The notes under the pieces were generated by a model. The model had not been told where the DNA came from, ran no database searches, and worked only from the letters and a program-made list of their open reading frames with translations. The position numbers were made by a program, and so were the translations under genes. From Saprospirales bacterium (GTDB lineage: Bacteria; Bacteroidota; Bacteroidia; Chitinophagales; JADJOU01), in the NCBI GenBank assembly GCA_947461165.1, contig CANHJR010000104.1, forward strand, positions 1-5,471: a DNA stretch of 5,471 nt, given 5' to 3'. Shown here piece by piece: positions 1 through 5,471 of the stretch (its first letter is position 1; every line of letters starts with the position of its first letter).

Positions 1-14
1 ATTTTGTTTTAAAT

Positions 15-22
15 TATATTTG
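15..22 (+). promoter_or_regulatory. possible Bacteroidota -7 promoter box before the phosphatase gene
   Basis: The octamer TATATTTG matches the Bacteroidota sigma-ABfr -7 consensus TAnnTTTG. It lies 4 bp before the first ATG (27) of the phosphatase gene. The expected -33 TTTG, roughly 19 nt further upstream, would fall outside the window; the TTTG at 3-6 is too close to serve. If the box is real, transcription would begin near 27-30, giving either an almost leaderless message or a short leader ahead of the second ATG at 63. AT-rich sequence makes such a match likely by chance, so this is weak. Confidence 0.22.
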
Positions 23-26
23 TAGC

Positions 27-782
27 ATGTTCGGAATCTATAAGAAATCAAAGGAATCAAAAATGTCTGATTTTGACTTCGGGCAAGTTGCCGTTGATTT
101 TCATTCGCACCTGATCCCAAGTGTTGATGACGGTGTGCAGAGTATTGAGGATACTGCGGCAATTCTGCAAGTTCTATACAATCATGGTTACAAGAAGATA
201 TTTACTTCTCCGCACATCATGGGTGAAAAGTATACCAATAGGAAGTCTGATTTGCTAGAACGACTAGAATTGATTCGTCAACATGATTTAGTCAAAGAAA
301 TACCAATTGATATAGATGTCATAGCAGAATATCTTTTGGATGAACAGTTTGAGGATTTATTAAAAGATAATGACTTCTTGACCATTCAGGATAAGTATAT
401 CCTGATTGAAACATCGATGAACTGTGATTTTCCTTTTGTACGCGATTACGTGTATGAGCTGCGCAAAAAAGGATATAAGCCCATTTTGGCTCATCCTGAG
501 CGTTATCGATATATTCATTCGGAGAAAGATGCTCTAGAAGTGTATCAAAACATGTTAGACTGGGGAATAGAGTTTCAATTAAATTTATTTTCCTTAGTTG
601 GTATATTTGGTGCAGAGGCTCGTAAAACGGCTGAGATGCTTATAGATAATGAGCTATATACATACGCTTGTTCTGATATACACCGACCCTCACAATTGGT
701 TCATTTTGAGGAATTGAAACAAAATAAATACTTGCATTCGATGCTTGAAACGAACCAAATTAACAACAACAACTTCTTATAA
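27..782 (+). CDS. CpsB/CapC (YwqE)-family tyrosine-protein phosphatase, PHP-type metal-dependent
   Basis: A 251-residue cytoplasmic protein of the PHP-fold phosphatase family (CpsB, Wzb-unrelated; YwqE in Bacillus). Members remove phosphate from the tyrosine cluster of Wzc/CpsD-type kinases and so tune capsule or EPS polymerisation and export. Visible metal-site motifs are H26-x-H28 followed by D34-D35-G36, H63 in the SPHIM stretch, E101 in AEYLLDE, H156-P-E-R-Y, and D217-x-H219 in SDIHR. All the expected metal ligands appear present. Length is normal for the family (about 240-255). The first ATG (27) is preferred because Bacteroidota homologues usually begin with a short Lys-rich MF..KK tract before the HxH motif. 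The ATG at 63 (residue 13) is the alternative and is preceded by AAGGA at 51-55. The C-terminus ends in an Asn run. It leads the rml genes with a 10 bp gap, placing it in a polysaccharide operon. The substrate kinase is not in view. Family assignment is secure; the role is inferred from family and context. Confidence 0.92.
   Translation: MFGIYKKSKESKMSDFDFGQVAVDFHSHLIPSVDDGVQSIEDTAAILQVLYNHGYKKIFTSPHIMGEKYTNRKSDLLERLELIRQHDLVKEIPIDIDVIAEYLLDEQFEDLLKDNDFLTIQDKYILIETSMNCDFPFVRDYVYELRKKGYKPILAHPERYRYIHSEKDALEVYQNMLDWGIEFQLNLFSLVGIFGAEARKTAEMLIDNELYTYACSDIHRPSQLVHFEELKQNKYLHSMLETNQINNNNFL
51..55 (+). promoter_or_regulatory. SD-like AAGGA favouring alternative start ATG 63
   Basis: AAGGA sits 7 nt before the in-frame ATG at 63, which would begin the protein at MSDFDFG. 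No such motif precedes the ATG at 27, where the upstream bases are AT-rich. Bacteroidota rely little on Shine-Dalgarno pairing, so this does not overrule the longer start, but it leaves the choice open. Confidence 0.25.
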
Positions 783-792
783 AAATAATACC

Positions 793-1353
793 ATGGATAT
801 TTTTCAAACAACCATTCCTGACGTGATTCACTTCAAGCCAAGAGTTTTTAGCGATAATCGCGGATCCTTTTTTGAATCGTACAATTTGAATGCGTTGACG
901 AATATTGGAATATCCAATGTATTTGTTCAAGATAATCAATCACAGTCTTCCAAGGGCGTTCTTCGTGGGCTACATTTTCAGATGGGTGAATATGCCCAAG
1001 CAAAACTTGTTCGTGTTGTCAAAGGTTCGGTATATGATGTAGCTGTCGATATTCGAGAAGGATCACCGACATATGGAACATATTATGGGGCTATATTGTC
1101 AGAAGAAAATGGTCATCAAATGCTTGTTCCTCGAGGTTTTGCTCACGGCTTTGTTGTATTGGAAGACAATACTATATTCGCATACAAATGCGATAATTTT
1201 TATCATAAAGAAAGCGAAGGTGGAATTATGTGGAATGATCCATCGATCAATATTAGTTGGCCTGAAACGAATTTTGAGATTTTGCTATCTGATAAAGACG
1301 CGGTATTACCAGCATTGAGCAATTGCCAGCACGGATTTAAATATAAAGGGTAA
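793..1353 (+). CDS. rfbC: dTDP-4-dehydrorhamnose 3,5-epimerase (RmlC)
   Basis: A 186-residue cupin-fold epimerase that inverts C3 and C5 of dTDP-4-dehydro-6-deoxy-D-glucose, the third step of dTDP-L-rhamnose synthesis; it normally acts as a cytosolic dimer. Recognisable blocks are the substrate-binding FSDNRGSFFESY (19-30), QDNQSQSSKGVLRGLHFQ (46-63) with the catalytic base at H61, VDIREGSPTYG (85-95), VPRGFAHGF (112-120), and the YKCDNFYHKESEGG region (131-144), where Y137 is the probable catalytic tyrosine. D169 in LSDKD probably pairs with the histidine. The ATG at 793 is chosen because the protein then begins MDIFQTTIPDV as in the family. The frame stays open back to an ATG at 745, but that adds 16 low-complexity residues overlapping the previous gene by 38 bp. 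It is followed 5 bp later by rfbD. Intact and of usual length (about 180-190). Confidence 0.96.
   Translation: MDIFQTTIPDVIHFKPRVFSDNRGSFFESYNLNALTNIGISNVFVQDNQSQSSKGVLRGLHFQMGEYAQAKLVRVVKGSVYDVAVDIREGSPTYGTYYGAILSEENGHQMLVPRGFAHGFVVLEDNTIFAYKCDNFYHKESEGGIMWNDPSINISWPETNFEILLSDKDAVLPALSNCQHGFKYKG
1345..1350 (+). promoter_or_regulatory. SD-like AAAGGG before rfbD
   Basis: AAAGGG lies within the last rfbC codons, 8 nt ahead of the rfbD ATG at 1359, a reasonable ribosome-binding spacing. It supports this start and coupled translation of the pair. Its functional weight in Bacteroidota is uncertain. Confidence 0.35.
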
Positions 1354-1358
1354 ATAGT

Positions 1359-2213
1359 ATGAAAATTCTGGTAATTGGCAGTCAGGGACAACTTGCAAGC
1401 GAGCTTCGAGCGATATCATCGGATTATCCGAACCTTGAACTCACATTTCTACCTAAGGAGGAAATGGATATAACGCAGGCTCCGGATATTGAAAAAAAGG
1501 TGCGTGCCGTCAATCCTAAAGTTATAATCAATTGTTCGGCATATACTGCGGTCGACAAGGCAGAGTCAGAGGTTGATCAAGCTGAATTGATCAATGTTAG
1601 AGCTGTTGAGAATCTAGCCATGGTGTCGAAGAAATTTGATCTTCACCTGATTCATATTTCAACTGATTTCGTTTTTGACGGACTTAAAAAAAGATCTAGA
1701 GTCGAGTCGGATCCAGTCCATCCCTTGTCAGTCTATGGGCGAACGAAGCTTGAAGGAGAGAACAAAATAATAGCATCTGGAGTTTCCTTCAGTATTATTC
1801 GAACCTCCTGGTTATATAGCAGTTTTGGAAATAATTTCGTAAAAACGATGATACGATTAGGGCGTGAAAAGGATCAAATCTCGGTTGTGAATGACCAAAT
1901 TGGTTCACCGACCTATGCTCGAGATCTTGCCCAGATGATTCTAGAAAGTATAAATGGTCTGATACAGCATAAAAATGAGATTTTTCATTATTCCAATGAA
2001 GGTGAAGCCAGCTGGTATGATTTCGCAGTAGAGACCATGAATCAAAAGAATCTGCGTTGTAAGGTCAATCCTATACCTACCGCGCAATATCCAACTCCTG
2101 CTAGGCGACCAGCTTATAGTTTATTGGATAAATCAAAAATTAAATCAACATTAGGAATTAGGATTGCACCTTGGAAAGATAGTCTAAAATCATGCTTGAG
2201 CTTATTAGACTAA
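1359..2213 (+). CDS. rfbD: dTDP-4-dehydrorhamnose reductase (RmlD)
   Basis: A 284-residue extended short-chain dehydrogenase that reduces dTDP-4-dehydro-L-rhamnose to dTDP-L-rhamnose with NAD(P)H, the last step of the pathway. The N-terminal Rossmann motif is G7-SQ-G10-QLA (typical RmlD form GxxGQL). MDIT (36-39), NCSAYTAVDKAE (58-69) and ISTDFVFDG (100-108) follow. The catalytic triad appears complete: T102, Y126 and K130 (Y-x-x-x-K in VYGRTKLEGE). RTSWLY (148-153), a GSPTYARDLA block (182-191) and YPTPARRPAYSLLD (244-257) are classic RmlD signatures. One variant is noted: STDF where STDY is the commoner form, a conservative change. Length is normal (about 280-300). The gene sits 5 bp after rfbC, and its last 22 nt overlap the cysQ start, so the three genes are probably co-translated. 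The product would feed rhamnosyltransferases that are not in the window. Confidence 0.96.
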   Translation: MKILVIGSQGQLASELRAISSDYPNLELTFLPKEEMDITQAPDIEKKVRAVNPKVIINCSAYTAVDKAESEVDQAELINVRAVENLAMVSKKFDLHLIHISTDFVFDGLKKRSRVESDPVHPLSVYGRTKLEGENKIIASGVSFSIIRTSWLYSSFGNNFVKTMIRLGREKDQISVVNDQIGSPTYARDLAQMILESINGLIQHKNEIFHYSNEGEASWYDFAVETMNQKNLRCKVNPIPTAQYPTPARRPAYSLLDKSKIKSTLGIRIAPWKDSLKSCLSLLD

Positions 2214-2998
2214 AGGATATTGACCTTGATGCTCTTCTTGAGGTCGCAAGAGAAGCTGGACGGTCCATTATGAGTATATATAATCAGAACTATAGTATCC
2301 TGGAGAAGTCTGATGGCTCCCCATTGACGATGGCTGATCAATTATCGAATACCATTATCAATCAGTATTTAAGCGCCAATTTTTCGTTGCCAATTCTGAG
2401 TGAAGAAAATGACGATGTTTCTTTTAGTGTCCGCAGGAATTGGTCACAATACTGGCTTATTGACCCATTGGATGGCACCAAGGAATTTGTGAATAAGCGT
2501 CGGGAATTTACTGTTAATATCGCATTAATTCAAAACAATAAACCCGTTTTAGGCATTATATATGCTCCGATGTTTGAGGAAATGTTTTACGCAATGACAG
2601 GCTTTGGAAGTTTCTTTGAATACAAAAACACAAAGGAAAGATTAGAGCGTAAATCACAAATCACGTTTGAAAATGGAAAGATTATTCATAAGCCAGGCCA
2701 GCATATCAAGTTAATTCTCTCACGATCTCATAGCTCTGGGTTCAATATCTCCCATTTTTTGAACGATAATTCTGGATCTCTCCAAACAATATCAATGGGA
2801 AGTTCGCTAAAGTTCTGCAGAGTAGCCCAAGGCAAGGTAGATATCAATATTCGCATAAACCCAACGATGGAGTGGGATACCGCTGCTGGTCAAGTTATAG
2901 TAGAAGAATCTGGACATAATATGATCCAAATAGAGGGTTTGAAACCACTTTCGTATAATAAGGAACATCTCGTCAATCCAGGTTTTGTTGTGTTTTAA
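2192..2998 (+). CDS. cysQ: 3'(2'),5'-bisphosphate nucleotidase, CysQ-type (inositol monophosphatase superfamily)
   Basis: A 268-residue Mg-dependent phosphatase that converts PAP to AMP and phosphate, clearing the by-product of PAPS reduction and of sulfotransferases. The FIG/IMPase metal-site motifs are complete: SEEND (70-74) with E71, D91-PLD94-GT in WLIDPLDGTKEF (88-99), and WD229TAAG near the C-terminus (228-232). DGSPLTMAD (41-49) and GSSLKFC (203-209) are typical of CysQ rather than of inositol monophosphatase. The stretch before the last motif reads NIRINPT (219-225), where E. coli CysQ has YPRFGPT; the Arg, Pro and Thr are kept but the aromatic residues are lost. Start ATG 2192 overlaps rfbD by 22 nt; no later ATG occurs before residue 27, so the overlap is probably genuine and suggests translational coupling. 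Its place after rfbD suggests a link between PAP removal and this polysaccharide locus, which is inference. It ends 1 bp from the convergent rsh gene. Confidence 0.93.
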   Translation: MLELIRLKDIDLDALLEVAREAGRSIMSIYNQNYSILEKSDGSPLTMADQLSNTIINQYLSANFSLPILSEENDDVSFSVRRNWSQYWLIDPLDGTKEFVNKRREFTVNIALIQNNKPVLGIIYAPMFEEMFYAMTGFGSFFEYKNTKERLERKSQITFENGKIIHKPGQHIKLILSRSHSSGFNISHFLNDNSGSLQTISMGSSLKFCRVAQGKVDINIRINPTMEWDTAAGQVIVEESGHNMIQIEGLKPLSYNKEHLVNPGFVVF

Positions 2999-2999
2999 C

Positions 3000-5264
3000 C
3001 TACTTGACTTCATCCTCTGTTTCCATTCGGTGGATTTGGATGACACCTTCAAGTTTCCTTATATTATTGATAAGAATGTGAAGTTGTTCGATATCATTGA
3101 CATATAACTTTACAATTCCTTCAAATACGCCTTCTTCACTTTCAATCGATATACTGCGAATGTTCACATTGTAATCATCCGAAATGATTTTAGTCATTTT
3201 ATTGATCAATCCCAATCCATCAATTCCATTGATTTTGAACCCTGTCAAAAATGAAAGCTCTTTCGACTGATTCCAACGAGTTTTTACGATCCTGTAGTTG
3301 TATTTGCTCATCAAGTGAACGGCATTCGGGCAGTTCGTCCTATGGATTTTTACGCCATCATTGATTGTGATAAATCCAAAGACATCGTCTCCAGGTATTG
3401 GATTGCAGCAGGTTGCATAGCTATATTCAATTTTTGAAGCATCCTCACCCATGATCAAAAGATCCGCGTTTCGCTTCAATTGATCCTTTACCTTCTCGAT
3501 AAGTTCTTTATCTGATATTGTTTGATTTGAATCTTGAGGTTTGGGAGTTTTCTTTACTTTGATAATACCAGCAACGACTTCCATTTTTTTAAGTTCAGCT
3601 AGATTGATTTTGTCATATTTTATCTTGCTGAGAAAGGTCAAATGATTCGTTTCCTTAAAGTAAGAGACCAGCGTTTGAATATTCGATTCATTATATTGAG
3701 CATGGATCGCACTTAGTTTTCTGGTAAGAATAGCTTTGCCATCTTCTGCTTCTTTTCTTAGTTCTCCCTTCAGGGCATTTTTGATGGCTGCTCGAGTCTT
3801 GGCGGTCGATGCTATATTCAGCCAGTCTTCAGTGGGCTTTTGCTTTGCACTTGTGAGGATTTCGATTTGACTTCCGGTTTCAAGAACGTGCGAAAGAGGC
3901 ACAAGTTTATGTTTGACTTTTGCTCCAATACACTTATTGCCTATTCCGGAGTGAATTTCGTATGCAAAATCCAAAACAGTACTTCCAAGTGGCATGGTTT
4001 TTAACTCGCCTTTTGGAGTGAATAAATAGATCTCTTCATTATATAAATCTAACTTGAAATCATCAACTAGATCTATTGCAGAATCAGCATTGTTTTTGAG
4101 TTTTTCTGAAATACGTTTTAGCCATTCATCAATCGGCGAAGTGTCAGAACTACCTTCTTCTTTACCTTCTTTGTAATTGATATGCGCGGCAACGCCTTTT
4201 TCTGCAATTTCATCCATTCGTTTAGATCGGATTTGGACTTCAATAAACTTTCCGTTTGGTCCCATCACTGTCGTGTGAAGTGCTTCATAACCATTTGGTT
4301 TGGGTTGCGAAATCCAATCTCGGAGTCTATCAGTAGAAGGGACATATTCATCTGTAATGATTGAATAAACATTCCAACATTCTTTTTTCTCCAGCTCGAG
4401 TGGAACGTCTAAAATGATTCGTATAGCAAGTAGGTCAAACACTTCTTCAAATGGAACACCTTTTTTGTGAATCTTATTCCAAATGGAGTAGATTGATTTT
4501 GGCCTTCCGTATATTTTGAATTCAAAATCAAGGCTCTTCAGCTTATCTTCAATTGGCTTAATAAAGTCATTGATATGTTTGCTCCGCTGTCGTTTTGTTT
4601 CCTTTAATTTTAGAGCTATTTCTCTGAATTCTTTTGGCTCAAGATACTTTAAAGATAGATCTTCTAACTCTGTTTTTATGGCGTGTAATCCAACTCTATT
4701 GGCTATAGGGGCATAAAGGAATAGGGTTTCTGAGGCTATTTTCTTTTGCTTCTCAGGAGACATCGAGTCCATCGTTCTCATATTGTGGAGACGATCAGCT
4801 ATTTTGATCAGAATTACCCGCACATCATCCGCAAGCATGATGATGAGTTTTTTATAATTCTCAATTTGTACTGAAGATTGCGTATCTATAATTCCCGATA
4901 TTTTTGTCAAACCATCTACGATTTTGGCAACTTCGTTGTCAAAGGAACGACGAATATCATCAGCTGTTATCTCAGTGTCTTCCACGGTATCATGAAGCAA
5001 GGCACAGATTGCAGAGGTCACTCCAAGCCCTATTTCTTCAGTGACTATCTGCGCAACCGCAATCGGATGAAAGATATAGAGTTCTCCAGACTTTCTTCGA
5101 GTTTTACTATGTGCTTCGACAGCCATGTCAAATGCATGGCGTAGATTTTTTTTTGATCCTTTATCTAGATTATCTTTGAAGGATCTTAGCAAACGACGAT
5201 ATTCTTTGGAGATTAGTTTTTTCTCATTCTCAATATCGTATAATTCAAAATTCTTTATTTCCAT
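3000..5264 (-). CDS. RelA/SpoT-family bifunctional (p)ppGpp synthetase/hydrolase (long RSH)
   Basis: A 754-residue stringent-response enzyme that makes (p)ppGpp from GTP/GDP and ATP and hydrolyses it, tracking starvation on the ribosome. Domains in order: HD hydrolase about 40-190, with H66 in YIFHP, HDTVED at 91-96 and D157/N161 in IADRLHNMRT; synthetase about 230-360, with GRPKSIYSIW at 253-262, D277 in FDLLAIRI, Y326 in PNGYEALHTTV and E342 in IEVQIRSK; TGS about 411-473; a helical linker; a Cys-rich zinc-finger-like region with C619-C620, H641 and C645; and a C-terminal ACT domain about 674-748. The hydrolase residues look intact, unlike monofunctional RelA, and the synthetase residues are also present, so it is probably bifunctional (Rel/SpoT type). 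The stop is TAG at 3002-3000. ATG 5264 is preferred; an in-frame TTG at 5270 would add two residues and overlap the mnmA stop. It lies 2 bp after mnmA, so it is likely co-transcribed with it and has no promoter gap of its own. Confidence 0.96.
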   Translation of the reverse strand: MEIKNFELYDIENEKKLISKEYRRLLRSFKDNLDKGSKKNLRHAFDMAVEAHSKTRRKSGELYIFHPIAVAQIVTEEIGLGVTSAICALLHDTVEDTEITADDIRRSFDNEVAKIVDGLTKISGIIDTQSSVQIENYKKLIIMLADDVRVILIKIADRLHNMRTMDSMSPEKQKKIASETLFLYAPIANRVGLHAIKTELEDLSLKYLEPKEFREIALKLKETKRQRSKHINDFIKPIEDKLKSLDFEFKIYGRPKSIYSIWNKIHKKGVPFEEVFDLLAIRIILDVPLELEKKECWNVYSIITDEYVPSTDRLRDWISQPKPNGYEALHTTVMGPNGKFIEVQIRSKRMDEIAEKGVAAHINYKEGKEEGSSDTSPIDEWLKRISEKLKNNADSAIDLVDDFKLDLYNEEIYLFTPKGELKTMPLGSTVLDFAYEIHSGIGNKCIGAKVKHKLVPLSHVLETGSQIEILTSAKQKPTEDWLNIASTAKTRAAIKNALKGELRKEAEDGKAILTRKLSAIHAQYNESNIQTLVSYFKETNHLTFLSKIKYDKINLAELKKMEVVAGIIKVKKTPKPQDSNQTISDKELIEKVKDQLKRNADLLIMGEDASKIEYSYATCCNPIPGDDVFGFITINDGVKIHRTNCPNAVHLMSKYNYRIVKTRWNQSKELSFLTGFKINGIDGLGLINKMTKIISDDYNVNIRSISIESEEGVFEGIVKLYVNDIEQLHILINNIRKLEGVIQIHRMETEDEVK

Positions 5265-5266
5265 AA

Positions 5267-5471
5267 TCAACTAATTACACCACTACCTAATAATTCGTCT
5301 CCAAGGTACCAGGCGGCAAATTGACCACTCGCGATACCCTTCATCGGTTGGTCGAATATGATATACAGACCATTTTTTTCCATAAATAGTTTCGCAGATG
5401 ATAATTCTTGTCGGTACCTAATTCGGACCATTACTTCCATTTGTTCACCAATGTTTAATCTGATATCCTCC
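5267..5471 (-). CDS. mnmA: tRNA-specific 2-thiouridylase MnmA, C-terminal part (cut by window edge)
   Basis: Reading the minus strand from 5470 gives 67 residues ending in TGA at 5269-5267; the 5' part of the gene lies beyond the window. MnmA activates U34 of tRNA-Lys, -Glu and -Gln with ATP and inserts sulfur to give s2U34. The visible part is the C-terminal beta-barrel: VRIRYRQ (residues 15-21 of the fragment), FDQPMKGIASGQFAAWY (39-55) and a GSGVIS ending. These match the family's KIRYRQ, F-x-x-P-x-x-x-x-x-PGQ-x-x-x-x-Y and GGGxI pattern, with SGQ here for PGQ. The Cys-containing catalytic N-terminal domain is not in view. The stop is 2 bp from the rsh ATG, which supports a shared transcript. 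The identification rests on the tail alone, but the pattern is distinctive. Confidence 0.85.
   Translation of the reverse strand, partial: EDIRLNIGEQMEVMVRIRYRQELSSAKLFMEKNGLYIIFDQPMKGIASGQFAAWYLGDELLGSGVIS

Noticed and set aside
3..6. TTTG as a -33 element for the -7 box at 15-22
   Set aside because: The spacing is only 8 nt, whereas the Bacteroidota promoter needs roughly 19 nt.
745..792. In-frame 16-residue N-terminal extension of RmlC beginning at ATG 745
   Set aside because: It overlaps the phosphatase gene by 38 bp and encodes a low-complexity Thr/Lys/Asn stretch arising from the AAC repeat; RmlC proteins start at the MDIFQTTIPDV position.
1073..1318. Open frame of 81 codons on the plus strand inside rfbC
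   Set aside because: It lies wholly within a well-supported gene in another frame, and its translation has no recognisable domain.
1203..1391. Minus-strand open frame across the rfbC-rfbD junction
   Set aside because: It is antisense to two secure genes and shows no family motif.
3021..3033. Small inverted repeat TCCA-TTCGG-TGGA near the rsh 3' end as a possible terminator
   Set aside because: The stem is only 4 bp and is not followed by a convincing T-run on either strand.
2807..3052. Minus-strand open frame across the cysQ-rsh junction
   Set aside because: It overlaps cysQ antisense and the 3' end of rsh in another frame; its composition does not resemble a real protein.
4182..5144. Three plus-strand open frames (4182-4364, 4516-4716, 4878-5144) antisense to rsh
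   Set aside because: They are Cys/Ser/Phe-rich shadow translations of the rsh coding strand with no motifs.

Overview
The window looks like a stretch of a Bacteroidota chromosome, perhaps a Cytophagales-type or related marine/soil lineage. This is judged from the AT-rich sequence, mostly weak Shine-Dalgarno sites, the Bacteroidota-style N-terminus of the CpsB/YwqE-like phosphatase, and the RSH and MnmA protein sequences. The genus cannot be fixed from the sequence alone. Coding density is almost total: the longest gap between genes is about 10 bp, and no stretch over 300 bases lacks a gene.

Left half (27-2998, plus strand): four tightly packed genes, very probably one operon and the downstream end of a surface-polysaccharide (capsule/EPS/O-antigen) locus. 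In order they are a CpsB/YwqE-family PHP-type tyrosine-protein phosphatase, dTDP-4-dehydrorhamnose 3,5-epimerase (rfbC/rmlC), dTDP-4-dehydrorhamnose reductase (rfbD/rmlD), and a CysQ-type 3'(2'),5'-bisphosphate nucleotidase that overlaps rfbD by 22 nt. RmlC and RmlD carry out the last two steps of dTDP-L-rhamnose synthesis. The phosphatase probably counteracts a Wzc-type tyrosine kinase that controls polysaccharide export. CysQ removes 3'-phosphoadenosine 5'-phosphate (PAP), which may mean that sulfate activation or sulfotransfer is tied to this locus. The partners rmlA, rmlB and the kinase are not in the window and, if clustered, would lie upstream.

Right half (3000-5471, minus strand): a complete long RelA/SpoT homologue (ppGpp synthetase/hydrolase with HD, synthetase, TGS, Cys-rich and ACT regions) preceded by the 3' end of mnmA (tRNA 2-thiouridylase). 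The mnmA stop and the rsh ATG are 2 bp apart, so the two are probably co-transcribed.

The two halves meet tail to tail with one base between the cysQ and rsh stop codons, so there is no intergenic space for a terminator. I found no RNA genes, mobile elements, CRISPR arrays, broken genes or evident new system. The content is ordinary core and polysaccharide genes, and the points worth checking are gene junctions, start choices and the CysQ context.
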